Source of the DNA: Planctomycetota bacterium
GTDB lineage: Bacteria; Planctomycetota; UBA8742; UBA2392
Length of the DNA: 64,000 nt
Reading direction: 5' to 3'
Assembly (NCBI GenBank): GCA_020845475.1
Contig: JADLFN010000075.1
Span: forward strand, 1 to 64,000
Shown here: positions 33,073 through 41,458 of the stretch, piece by piece
How positions within the stretch are numbered: the stretch's first letter is position 1
Layout of the letters: each line of letters starts with the position of its first letter
Position numbers and translations under genes: made by a program
Notes under the pieces: generated by a model
Told to the model about the DNA's origin: nothing
The model's database searches: none
Seen by the model: the letters and a program-made list of their open reading frames with translations, nothing else

Positions 33073-33968
33073 TGAAGCGCCTGCTCGCCATCGCCAATCC
33101 CATTTCAGGTCGTGGCCGCGCCGCGAAGCTGGGGCCACGGCTGGCGAAACTCTCGCGTGAAAGCGGCGTCGGAATCCATTTGCAACTGACCACGCATGCC
33201 GGACACAGCCAGGAACTCGCGCGCGATGCCAAACGCGAAGGCTTCGATGGCATCGTGGCCTGCGGCGGCGACGGCACGCTCAACGATGTCATCAATGGCA
33301 TGAAGGACGCGCCGCTGCCGGTCATGCTCGTGGCCATGGGCACCGGCAACGTGCTGGCGAAGGAAATCGGCGCCAATCACAACCCCATGCGTTACCTGCG
33401 CTCGCTGCGCGAATGGAAACTGCTCACGCGCGACATGGGGAAGATGCAGGACGGCCGCCTGTTCGCGTGCTTCATCGGCGCAGGCTTCGACGGCGAATGC
33501 ACGCGCCAGATCAAGCAAGCACGCGGCAAAGGCGCCATGAAGATGATCCAATACGTGCCCGCGATCTGGCGCACGATCAAGGCCGCGAATTTCAGCGCGA
33601 TTGCCGTGACGGCCGATAGCGCGGAACTTAGAACTGCCAATTTCGCGCTCGCCAGCATCACGCCCAGTTACGGTGGCCCGCTGGCGCTCACGCCGGGCGC
33701 CATCGCCGACGACGGGCAAATCGACGTGCTCACCATTCACGAGCGCATCGGGTTTTTCTCGGTACTGCGCATGTTGACCTATGCGTTCTTGGGCCGCATG
33801 CCCTCGCACCCGCACGCGAACATCACGCGCGCCACGCGCGTAGAGATAACAGCGCAGGAACCCGACGGGCGCCAGGTTCCCATTCAGGTCGATGGCGATT
33901 TCGCCGGATATCTGCCAGTGAGTTGCGAAATGCTGCCCAAAGCGCTGACGATGTTCAACCCGCGCTGA
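33072..33968 (+). CDS. Diacylglycerol kinase-family lipid kinase
   Basis: A 298-residue protein of the DagK/YegS/LcbB catalytic family: the NPISGRG start loop and the nucleotide motif GGDGTLNDVINGM near residue 63, followed by MGTGNVLAKE. These kinases phosphorylate diacylglycerol, sphingoid bases or phosphatidylglycerol; the substrate is not readable. The ATG at 33072 overlaps the TGA of the aminotransferase gene, so the two are translationally coupled. Confidence 0.88.
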   Translation: MKRLLAIANPISGRGRAAKLGPRLAKLSRESGVGIHLQLTTHAGHSQELARDAKREGFDGIVACGGDGTLNDVINGMKDAPLPVMLVAMGTGNVLAKEIGANHNPMRYLRSLREWKLLTRDMGKMQDGRLFACFIGAGFDGECTRQIKQARGKGAMKMIQYVPAIWRTIKAANFSAIAVTADSAELRTANFALASITPSYGGPLALTPGAIADDGQIDVLTIHERIGFFSVLRMLTYAFLGRMPSHPHANITRATRVEITAQEPDGRQVPIQVDGDFAGYLPVSCEMLPKALTMFNPR

Positions 33969-33993
33969 ACGGGACGTCTTGCGGTCTGCAGCG

Positions 33994-34461
33994 TTATCCC
34001 GCAGTCGGTCGCTTGGTTCCCTTTCTAGGGATCTTCAACTTCATACCTGGTTTGATCTTGGCGACGTCAATGCCTGGGTTGGCGGCAGCAAGATCAACCG
34101 TGGTGAGGTTCCTGTCCTTGAACATTCGGTGGCAGATATTGGAGGCAATATCGCCCTCCCGCACTACATACTCCGTGAATTCCTCAGACACGGTTGGAAC
34201 CGCGGCCTCGGGGGTTGTGGTGCTTTCGGGAGCCTTGGGAGATACGGGCGCCACGTTATCCGGCGCAAGTTCCGCGGGTATTTCCTGGCGTTGCAGGTCC
34301 TTGGGGCCGATGCGCGCCTTGAGTTTCTCGCTGTGGAAGCCATCGCCTTTGTCCTCGGCCACGACTTCACGCGCGTGATTCAGCACCTGATCCCAGATCA
34401 GGCCAAGCCCGAGGCTGACAATGCTTGCAACGAAAATGGCAATCTTCACTCCGCGGTCCAT
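33994..34461 (-). CDS. Membrane-anchored LysM protein
   Basis: The 155-residue protein has one N-terminal transmembrane helix (VKIAIFVASIVSLGLGLIW), a Pro/Ala-rich stalk, and one C-terminal LysM domain (EYVVREGDIASNICHRMF to IKPGMKLKIP), which binds peptidoglycan glycan chains. The ATG at 34461 has GGAG 8 bases upstream. It faces the lipid kinase gene tail to tail. Probably an envelope anchor; no enzyme domain is attached. Confidence 0.85.
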   Translation of the reverse strand: MDRGVKIAIFVASIVSLGLGLIWDQVLNHAREVVAEDKGDGFHSEKLKARIGPKDLQRQEIPAELAPDNVAPVSPKAPESTTTPEAAVPTVSEEFTEYVVREGDIASNICHRMFKDRNLTTVDLAAANPGIDVAKIKPGMKLKIPRKGTKRPTAG

Positions 34462-34584
34462 GGCATTCTCCGGCGACAATCCCAGACATCCTTCGGCAAT
34501 CAGGCCGCGCAACTGAAGCCCCAAGCAATTCGGCACCGGCTTTGGCTAACAACTGGCGTCAGCCAGAACTAGAATTGCGCGCGC

Positions 34585-35097
34585 ATGGGACTCATCTCCA
34601 GCATCTTCGGCCAAAAGAAAGCGGCCCCGCCAGCCCTGCCGGCACCCAAGGCCGACACACCCGGCGCGCCCGACCCGGTGGCAGCCCAGCCCACTCTGGA
34701 TGACGCGGCCAAGCTGCCGCCTATCACACCGCCGCCCAAGCTCGGTTGGATTGGCGGCATCAAGCAGCGACTCAAGGGCGAAGTCGATGAATACGTCAAC
34801 GAGAAGGCCGAAGAAGCCCGCGCCATGGCCGAGCAGTTCCGTGCCGACACGCTGTCGCAGGTGAAAACCCAAGCCTTTGAACTGCTCGACATCACCGAAC
34901 AGCGCATCGACAAGAAACTGAACGAGATTGAAAAGCGGCTCGACGAGCGCCTGCAGCAAGAACTCAAGATGCGGCTGCGCGCCATGATCTGGACGCTGGC
35001 ATTTGTGCTGCTCATGGCCATCGTCAGCATGGTTTACGTATGGGCCAAGCACGAGGCCGGGCTCGACAAGACCCCCGCTGAAAGCACTCGCAAGTGA
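34585..35097 (+). CDS. Tail-anchored coiled-coil protein
   Basis: This 170-residue protein has a Pro/Ala-rich head, an amphipathic coiled coil (residues about 60-130; KLNEIEKRLDERLQQELKMRL) and a C-terminal transmembrane helix (MIWTLAFVLLMAIVSMVYVW). No family is recognised. TAGAAT sits 9 bases before the ATG, hinting at a very short leader. Its stop overlaps the GTG of the hot-dog gene. Confidence 0.7.
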   Translation: MGLISSIFGQKKAAPPALPAPKADTPGAPDPVAAQPTLDDAAKLPPITPPPKLGWIGGIKQRLKGEVDEYVNEKAEEARAMAEQFRADTLSQVKTQAFELLDITEQRIDKKLNEIEKRLDERLQQELKMRLRAMIWTLAFVLLMAIVSMVYVWAKHEAGLDKTPAESTRK

Positions 35098-35456
35098 TCC
35101 TCTCCCGGGCCCTCCAGAACGCAACGCAGTCCTTTGAAGCCACGCCGCAGGGCGCGCGCGCGGCATTGCGCTTTTCCGGAGCAGAGTTCTTTTTTGCCGG
35201 CCACTTCCCGAGTGACCCAATCGTGCCCGCTGTGGTGCAGATCGATATCGCGCTGCACCTGGCCTCACGTGCCTTTGGCCGCGCACTGGCGTTACGCGAA
35301 GTCACGCGGGCAATATTCAAGCGCCCGGTGGGGCCCGGCGATGAGCTGGAGTTCCGGCTCGCCTGGAGCGCGGCCGAAGAACACCTGACGCGCGTCAAGT
35401 GCGAGGTTCGAAGCGGCCAGCATTCAGTGGCGGAATTGGCCCTGCGCGTCGCCTGA
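35094..35456 (+). CDS. FabZ-like hot-dog protein
   Basis: A 120-residue single hot-dog domain with the 3-hydroxyacyl-ACP dehydratase landmark FFAGHFPSDPIVPAVVQID. The catalytic His is present. The partner Glu of FabZ (PGVL-x-x-E) is Asp here, and there is no FabA-type tail. It may be a FabZ relative of reduced or altered activity. The GTG start at 35094 overlaps the stop of the preceding gene (GTGA), so expression is coupled to the coiled-coil protein. Confidence 0.7.
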   Translation: MILSRALQNATQSFEATPQGARAALRFSGAEFFFAGHFPSDPIVPAVVQIDIALHLASRAFGRALALREVTRAIFKRPVGPGDELEFRLAWSAAEEHLTRVKCEVRSGQHSVAELALRVA

Positions 35457-35549
35457 TCCGCAATAATTGTTCGAACAAACCTGCATCAACCTGCGTACTA
35501 TGGTTGCAAGCGCCCCGATTGGGGCGTGAATCGTGCCAAGGGATCACCC

Positions 35550-38500
35550 ATGCGTGCTCGCAAGTCTTTTGCCGGCCAAGCTTTGAGTCTTTCATTGCTG
35601 TTGCTCGCGCTGCTTTTCATGGCACGCGCGCCGCTCTATGGCCAGGACAAGCCGGGTGAATCCGATGCCACGGAAGCGTCTGACAAAGAGAAGCTCGAAA
35701 AACTTGCCGCCAAACAGAAGGCCGTAAGGCAGCAGCTGGCCAGCTTGAAGGAGCGCATCCAGAAACTGCTCGAAGAACTGGAGAAGAGCGAAGACATCCA
35801 GGAACAACGCCGCATCCCGCAGCTCACGGCGGCGCTCAAACGCCTGGGCGAGCAGGCCCTGGAACAGGACATGGAGGCCATGGACGAAGCAATCCGCAAG
35901 GGCAACGTGCGCACCGCGGTTGCCCTGGGCGACACGATCCAGAAGAAGATTGAGGAGATCGTCGATATTCTCGAACACGGCGAAAAAGCCGGCGAAGACG
36001 AGCGCATCAAGGCTCGCGAAGAAGCCATCAAAGCCCTCGAAGACATGCGCAAGGAACAGGAGGACATCCGCAAGGACACCTCCGAACTGCGCAACAACGA
36101 AAACGCCCAACGCCTGCAGGAACTCGAGAAGAAAGCGCGCGAAGCCCGCGAAAAAGAAGAGCAGTTGCGCAACGAAACGGCCAACCTCGACAAGCGTCGT
36201 GAAGACCTTGAACGCCAGATTCAGGAGCTGAAAGAACTCAAAGAAGCCCAGGACAAGGCCAAAGAGCAGCTCGAAAACAAGCGCAAGGAAGAACAGAAAG
36301 CCAACAGCGAGACCGCCAAGAAGCTTGAGGAGTCCATCAAGGAACTTGAGAAGCTCGAAAAGGAAGCGCGCGAAGCCAAGCAGCGCGATGAGAATCTGGC
36401 CGCGCTTGACCAGGTCATGAAGGATCTCGAACGCCTGCAAAAGGATCAGCAGGCAGTGGAGAACCGCACCGAAAAAGCCGGTGAAAAACCCGAGCAGAAG
36501 GCCATGGACAAAATGGCCAAGGCTGAGAAAGAACAGGCCGAAGCCTACCGCGAAACGCGCAGCACCAACGCCGAGCGACAGGGCGCCAAAACGCCCCTCC
36601 CCCAAGAGCGCCTCGAAAGCCTCAAGAACAGCCAGAAAGAGGCCGATGCCGCGCTTGAAGACGCCAAGAAGGCGCTGGCCGAGATGCCCCAATCCGCCGA
36701 AGCGCGCAAGGCCGCTGAAGCCCTGAAAAAGGCTGAAGACGCCGCCGAGCAGGCCCGCAAGGACCTCGAGAAAGGTGATTCTGACGCCGCCGAAAAATCC
36801 CAGGCAGAAGCTGCCAAAGCCTTGAAGGAGGCCGCTGAGGCGCTGCGTCCGCAGGCCCTTGAAAACAAGGATCTCAAGCAGGCCACGGAAAGCCAGAAAG
36901 CCGCGCAGGATCAGGCCAAGAACCTGGAAAAGGCCATGAAGGGCCTGGCCGATGAAATCGCGCGTCAGCGCAAGGAAGCGGGCAACAAGGAAGAGGCCAG
37001 CAAAGCCGACGAAGCCCGCGGCAAACTCGAAGACGCCCAGCGCGAGATGGAAAAGGCCCAGGAATCGCTCGGCAAGGCCGAATCCGAGGCCGCCCGTCAG
37101 CACATGGACGAGGCCATGAAGAAGCTGCAAGAGGCCCAGAACGACCTCAAGAAATCCGATGGCGCCAACGCCGAGGGCAAGCCCGACTTCAAGTCAGCCG
37201 CCGAGAAACAGAAGGAACTCGCGGAAGCACTCGAAAAGATGAGCAAGGACGTCGGCAACCTTCCGCAAGCCAAGACCGACAGGGAAGGCCTCAAGGACGC
37301 CGCAAACAAGGCCCGCGAAGCCGTCAAGCCATTCAAGAACGATGAAGACCCGCGCTTGAAGAACACCGCGCGCCAGCTCGACGACAGCCTCGAAAAACTC
37401 CAGAAGGAAATGGAGAACGGCGGCGAACCCAGCGCCGAAACCATGCGCGATGCCGCGGACCGTGCCCGTGCGTTCCAGAAACAGGCCGAGGCCGCCAATT
37501 CGCCCAACGCCAAGGAAGCCGCGCGCGCCGCGGAGGATCTCGCACGACGCCTTGAAGAAGCCGCCGACGCCAAAGATGGCGCAAGTCAGGCGCAGGAAGG
37601 CCTGAAAAACGCCGCCCAGAAATCGGCCGAAGCACAGAAGTCGATGGAGGAGGGCAAGGGTCAAGAGGGCGTCAAGAACGAATCCGACGCCATCGACCAG
37701 ATCAGCCGCGCCAAGGAAGGGCTCAAGCGCCGCCTGGAAGCCGAAAAGGGCTCGCGCGGCATGCAGGGTGCGGCCGAGCAGCAGGAAGACATGGCGCGCC
37801 GCGCCAGCGAAGCCGCGGGGGAGATGGAGAAGGCTTCCAAGAGTGCAGCCGACCCCAAGTCGCGCGAGAACGCCAGCGAAGCCTCCAAGGCAACCAAGGA
37901 AGCAGCCGAAGCCATGAAGCAGGCCGGCGAATCAATGAAAAAGGCGGCGGAGTCAAGCCAGGGTGAACCCAAGCCGGGCGAACAGTCTCAGCGCGACCAG
38001 CAAATGGGCGAGGCGGCCAAGAAGCAGGCCGAGGCGTCAAAGAAACTGGATGAAGCAATGCAGAAGCTGGAGCAAGAGCGCAAGGATGTCGAAGGCAGGC
38101 AGGCCGAGGCTGCCAAGAAAGTAGCCGACAACCAGAAGAAGGTTGAAGAGCAAACCAAGGAAGTCCGCGACGCGCTGGAAAAAGGCGCCAAGAACGACGG
38201 CCAGATGAGCGAGTCTGAGAAGCAGGCCCGCGACGATCTGAAGCAGGCCGAAGATGAAATGAAGAAGGCGCAGGAAAACCTTAACAAGGGCGATTTGAAG
38301 GAAGCCCAGAAAAACCAGGAAGAAGCTACCAAGAAACTCGACGACGCCGTTTCCAAGATGCAGCAGGCGCAGAATGAATCGATTTCACCCGAGAACCGCC
38401 GCAAGTTTGAGGAACTCGAAGAGCGCCAGAAGAACCTCGAGAAGAAGCTCGAGGACTTCAACAAGGATCCCAAGAACGCCGAGAATCCCCAGGCCAAGGA

Positions 38501-39335
38501 AGCGGCCCAGGCAGCCCAGCGTGAAATGAAGAAGGCCAAGGAAAAGCTCGGAAAGCAGAACTCCAGCGAAGCCGAGGAGGACCAGAAAAAGGCCGAAGAA
38601 GAAATTGAGAAGGCCAAGAAGGCGCTTGAGGAAGAAAAGAACCGCTACGTTCAGCAACAGCAGGAACAGCTGCTCGTTGACGTTGAAAACAACCTCAAGG
38701 CGATGCGCGAGAAACAGGTCGCAGTCAACTCCACCACGCAGGAGCTTGACCTCGACAAGCGCCAGCAGGGCCGCTGGACGCCCCCTTTGCGTCGCCGCGC
38801 CAAGAAGGTGTACGAGGATCAGGCCGAAGTCGGCAAGACCTGCGACGAAACCGTAGAAGCCCTGAAAAAGGGCAACTACGGCGGCTTCACCAAGAACATG
38901 GAAATCATCCAGCGCCTGCTGCGCGGCATTGAAGGCAATCTCGAAAGCCGCGACCCGGACACCGGCGAAGGCACGCAGCTTGACCAGCAGGAAGTGGTCG
39001 AGAAGATTGACCGCATGCTCAAGGCCGTGGAAAACGAGCGCAAGCGCCTGTCCGAGAAGCGCAACAAAAAGCCGCAGGAAGGCAAGCCGCCGGAGGGCCA
39101 ACCCGCGCCCGAGCCGCTGGTTTCGAAGATCGCGGAAATGGAGCTCGTGCTCGAAGAGCAGAAGGCGCTGGGCGAAAAGATCAAGAACCTGGGAGAAAGG
39201 GCCAAGGAATACAGCCGCGACGACCTGCCCGACTACTTCCGCAAGCTCTACGAGCGCTACAGCGCCGAACAAGCCGCGCTGAAGAAGATCTGGGACGATC
39301 TGCGCAAGGGCATCCCCGGCGGCGAAGGCGGGTAA
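35550..39335 (+). CDS. Giant secreted coiled-coil protein
   Basis: At 1261 residues this is the longest gene in the window. A signal peptide (SLSLLLLALLFMARAPLYG) precedes more than 1000 residues of almost unbroken Lys/Glu/Ala/Gln heptads with hardly any aromatic residues and no cysteine. A more ordered C-terminal region follows (about 1040-1255) with WTPPLRRRAKKVYED, EGTQLDQQEVVEKIDRMLK and LVSKIAEMELVLEEQ. It resembles planctomycete coiled-coil proteins of unknown role. It may be a periplasmic spacer or scaffold. The ATG at 35550 has AAGGGA 6 bases upstream. Two shorter secreted coiled-coil genes follow. Confidence 0.8.
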   Translation: MRARKSFAGQALSLSLLLLALLFMARAPLYGQDKPGESDATEASDKEKLEKLAAKQKAVRQQLASLKERIQKLLEELEKSEDIQEQRRIPQLTAALKRLGEQALEQDMEAMDEAIRKGNVRTAVALGDTIQKKIEEIVDILEHGEKAGEDERIKAREEAIKALEDMRKEQEDIRKDTSELRNNENAQRLQELEKKAREAREKEEQLRNETANLDKRREDLERQIQELKELKEAQDKAKEQLENKRKEEQKANSETAKKLEESIKELEKLEKEAREAKQRDENLAALDQVMKDLERLQKDQQAVENRTEKAGEKPEQKAMDKMAKAEKEQAEAYRETRSTNAERQGAKTPLPQERLESLKNSQKEADAALEDAKKALAEMPQSAEARKAAEALKKAEDAAEQARKDLEKGDSDAAEKSQAEAAKALKEAAEALRPQALENKDLKQATESQKAAQDQAKNLEKAMKGLADEIARQRKEAGNKEEASKADEARGKLEDAQREMEKAQESLGKAESEAARQHMDEAMKKLQEAQNDLKKSDGANAEGKPDFKSAAEKQKELAEALEKMSKDVGNLPQAKTDREGLKDAANKAREAVKPFKNDEDPRLKNTARQLDDSLEKLQKEMENGGEPSAETMRDAADRARAFQKQAEAANSPNAKEAARAAEDLARRLEEAADAKDGASQAQEGLKNAAQKSAEAQKSMEEGKGQEGVKNESDAIDQISRAKEGLKRRLEAEKGSRGMQGAAEQQEDMARRASEAAGEMEKASKSAADPKSRENASEASKATKEAAEAMKQAGESMKKAAESSQGEPKPGEQSQRDQQMGEAAKKQAEASKKLDEAMQKLEQERKDVEGRQAEAAKKVADNQKKVEEQTKEVRDALEKGAKNDGQMSESEKQARDDLKQAEDEMKKAQENLNKGDLKEAQKNQEEATKKLDDAVSKMQQAQNESISPENRRKFEELEERQKNLEKKLEDFNKDPKNAENPQAKEAAQAAQREMKKAKEKLGKQNSSEAEEDQKKAEEEIEKAKKALEEEKNRYVQQQQEQLLVDVENNLKAMREKQVAVNSTTQELDLDKRQQGRWTPPLRRRAKKVYEDQAEVGKTCDETVEALKKGNYGGFTKNMEIIQRLLRGIEGNLESRDPDTGEGTQLDQQEVVEKIDRMLKAVENERKRLSEKRNKKPQEGKPPEGQPAPEPLVSKIAEMELVLEEQKALGEKIKNLGERAKEYSRDDLPDYFRKLYERYSAEQAALKKIWDDLRKGIPGGEGG

Positions 39336-39428
39336 CGAGCCGAAAGTGCCTTGATTTGCGAAGCAACCGGCGCCCAAAAGCGTCCTATAATGAAAGAGAG
39401 CCGGCAAAGGCCGGAATTGGAGCAAACC

Positions 39429-40355
39429 ATGAAACGCATCCTCCTTATGCTCGCCCTTTGCGGCTTCATAGGCACCCCGGCGCTGGCGCAGGAAGCCGGC
39501 CCGGAACGCGAAAAAACGCCCGAAGAACTCCTCAAGGAGCTTCACGAGTTGATGAAGGAGGCCTCCAAGGAAATGGAAGCCGCCGAAAAGGAGCTGGCCA
39601 AGGCGTCGCTGCCGCCCAACAAGGCCGACGTCATGGCCGAGCGCATGCGTGTGCTGCGTGAGAAGCTGGCAAAAGGCGAAATCGACGAAGTTCCCGAAGG
39701 CCTGCGCGAGTATCTGCGCCAGCACCCTGAAGAAGCCGCCAAAGCCACCGGCAAGACCGTCGAGGAATTCAAAAAGATCGTTGACGACCAGGAAAAACTC
39801 AAGGAACTGCTCAAGAAGCAGCCCGACCTGCTCAAGAAGCTGGCCGAGAGCGAAGAGGCCATGGAAAAGGTCCTCAAGCACGAGCAAGAGGCTGAGCGCA
39901 AGCTCAATGAAATCGTCAGGAAGCAGGAGGAAGCGGTCGAGAAATCCAGGGACAACGTTGACAAGTCCATCGATGTTGCCCATCAGCTCAAGCAGCAAGG
40001 CCAGGGCAAGGGCAAGCCCGAGATGAAGGACAACGAAGGCAAGACCAAAGATCCCAAAGACCAGGGCGACAAACCCAAGGATGGCCAGGGCAAGAACGCG
40101 GAGAGCGATTACCAGCCCGGCGAGGGCAAGGTCGAACGCAAGGACGAAAAGGAAGACGATTACACGCGCCGCGAAGGCGATGGCTTCAAAGCCGACTCCA
40201 AGAAGAAAGACACGGCTGAGGGTGCCGGCAGCGAGGGTGCTGGCGGCGCACCCGAGAAATACAAGGGTTTTTGGGACAAGTGGTCCAAGGCCGTGCGCGA
40301 ACGCACCAAGGATTCTGCCAAGGAAGCACCCAAGGGTGGCGACAAGCCCAAGTAG
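39429..40355 (+). CDS. Secreted helical protein, paralogue A
   Basis: The 308-residue protein has a signal peptide (MKRILLMLALCGFIGTPALAQ) and a helical core that contains GEIDEVPEGLREYLR. A charged low-complexity region (Lys/Gly/Asp/Gln) precedes a C-terminal KYKGFWDKWSKAVRERTK. The same plan, including both motifs, occurs in the next gene, so they are tandem duplicates. The ATG at 39429 has TTGGAG 6 bases upstream. TATAAT at 39386-39391 may be its -10. An intrinsic terminator follows. Function unknown; likely linked to the giant coiled coil upstream. Confidence 0.78.
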   Translation: MKRILLMLALCGFIGTPALAQEAGPEREKTPEELLKELHELMKEASKEMEAAEKELAKASLPPNKADVMAERMRVLREKLAKGEIDEVPEGLREYLRQHPEEAAKATGKTVEEFKKIVDDQEKLKELLKKQPDLLKKLAESEEAMEKVLKHEQEAERKLNEIVRKQEEAVEKSRDNVDKSIDVAHQLKQQGQGKGKPEMKDNEGKTKDPKDQGDKPKDGQGKNAESDYQPGEGKVERKDEKEDDYTRREGDGFKADSKKKDTAEGAGSEGAGGAPEKYKGFWDKWSKAVRERTKDSAKEAPKGGDKPK

Positions 40356-40373
40356 CACCGTCTTTCACTCACC

Positions 40374-40400
40374 AGCCCCCGCTTCCGCGGGGGCTTTTTT
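40374..40400 (+). terminator. Intrinsic terminator
   Basis: The 9-bp stem AGCCCCCGC/GCGGGGGCT with a TTCC loop runs into six T residues, directly downstream of paralogue A. Confidence 0.92.
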
Positions 40401-40506
40401 CACGCCCTTTACAAAAACAATGAACCCAAACGCCTCCATATGCGTAACAATGGGTGTGCAGCGCGTTGTTCACCCCGCCTTGCCGTACAGACCCTTGGGG
40501 AGTGCC

Positions 40507-41085
40507 ATGAAAAAGATTCTGCTGATGTTGGCCCTTTGCGGCTGTGCCGCACCTGTGTTTGCCCAGGAGGCGCCACCCGCTGAAAAGGAAAAGTCCACAC
40601 AGGAACTCCTGGAAGATCTGCACAAGATCATGAAGGACGCCTCCAAGGAGATGGGCGAGGCTGAGAAGGAACTCGCCAAGGCATCCCTTCCGGCCACCAA
40701 AGCGGACGTCTCGGCGGCCAAGGTCAAGGAGCTGCGCGAGAAAATGGCGCGCGGCGAGATCGACGAAGTGCCCGAAGGCCTGCGCGAATACCTGCGCGCC
40801 AACGCGGACAGCGTCGCGAGCCTGCTCGGCGTCAGCGAAGAGGAACTCAAGAAGCTCGTGGACGATCCGGCGAAACTGAAAGAGCTGCTCAAGAAATCGC
40901 CCGAGTTGCTTAAGCGTCTGGCCCAGAGCGAAAGCATCATGGAGAGCGTGCTCGAACACCAGCACAATGCCGAAAAGAAGCTGGAGGAAACACTCAAGAA
41001 ACAAAAGGACGCCACGGAGACCGCCGAAAAGAAGGTCGATGACGCCGTCGGTATCGCCGTGAAGCTCAAAAATGGCGGATGCTGA
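40507..41085 (+). CDS. Secreted helical protein, paralogue B, N-terminal part
   Basis: These 192 residues comprise a signal peptide (MKKILLMLALCGCAAPVFAQ) and the same helical core as paralogue A (GEIDEVPEGLREYLR at about residue 82). The ORF stops at TGA 41083-41085, exactly where paralogue A enters its charged linker. The frame continues open beyond the stop for 105 codons and encodes the missing linker and C-terminal motif. GGGGAG precedes the ATG by 6 bases. Either one nonsense change has split the gene or the TGA is read through. Confidence 0.75.
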   Translation: MKKILLMLALCGCAAPVFAQEAPPAEKEKSTQELLEDLHKIMKDASKEMGEAEKELAKASLPATKADVSAAKVKELREKMARGEIDEVPEGLREYLRANADSVASLLGVSEEELKKLVDDPAKLKELLKKSPELLKRLAQSESIMESVLEHQHNAEKKLEETLKKQKDATETAEKKVDDAVGIAVKLKNGGC

Positions 41086-41097
41086 AGCGGCTCATCC

Positions 41098-41400
41098 GTG
41101 TCCCAGGATGGGACCAAGGATCCGAAAAAGGAAGGCGCCGAAAAGCAGGGCGGCAGTAACAGCTCCGGTAACAACGCCAAAGAAGGCTACCAGCCTCCCC
41201 CCGGCGAAAAGACCTCCGACACCACAGACACCGCAACGCGCGGCATTGACGACGCAGCTTTCAAAGCCGAAGCACGCAAGGGCGGCACAGCCGACGCCAC
41301 AGGCAGCGAGGGCGCAAGCGGCCAACCTGCCAAGTACAACGGGTTCTGGCGCAAGTACATTGAAGAGTTGCGCCGCCGCACCAAGAACGCGCCCAAGTAA
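41098..41400 (+). pseudogene. C-terminal part of paralogue B, downstream of the in-frame TGA
   Basis: The 100 residues from GTG 41098 are in the same frame as the upstream part. They match the charged linker and the end of paralogue A (KYNGFWRKYIEELRRRTK against KYKGFWDKWSKAVRERTK). No ribosome site precedes the GTG and there is no signal peptide, so independent expression is doubtful. A hairpin (GTCCCA-GGA-TGGGAC) begins 14 bases after the TGA. Confidence 0.6.
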
Positions 41401-41411
41401 CGCGCGATGAA

Positions 41412-41438
41412 AAAAGCCCCCGCATCGCGGGGGCTTTT
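41412..41438. terminator. Intrinsic terminator
   Basis: The 12-bp stem AAAAGCCCCCGC/GCGGGGGCTTTT with a 3-base loop has A and T flanks on the two sides. It ends the coiled-coil cluster. Confidence 0.92.
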
Positions 41439-41458
41439 CATTGGTAGAATCGCCTGCG

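Noticed and set aside
41083-41114. Selenocysteine insertion as the main explanation for the TGA
   Set aside because: The stop falls in a low-complexity linker that has no redox motif in the paralogue, and the hairpin is small. A nonsense change is simpler.
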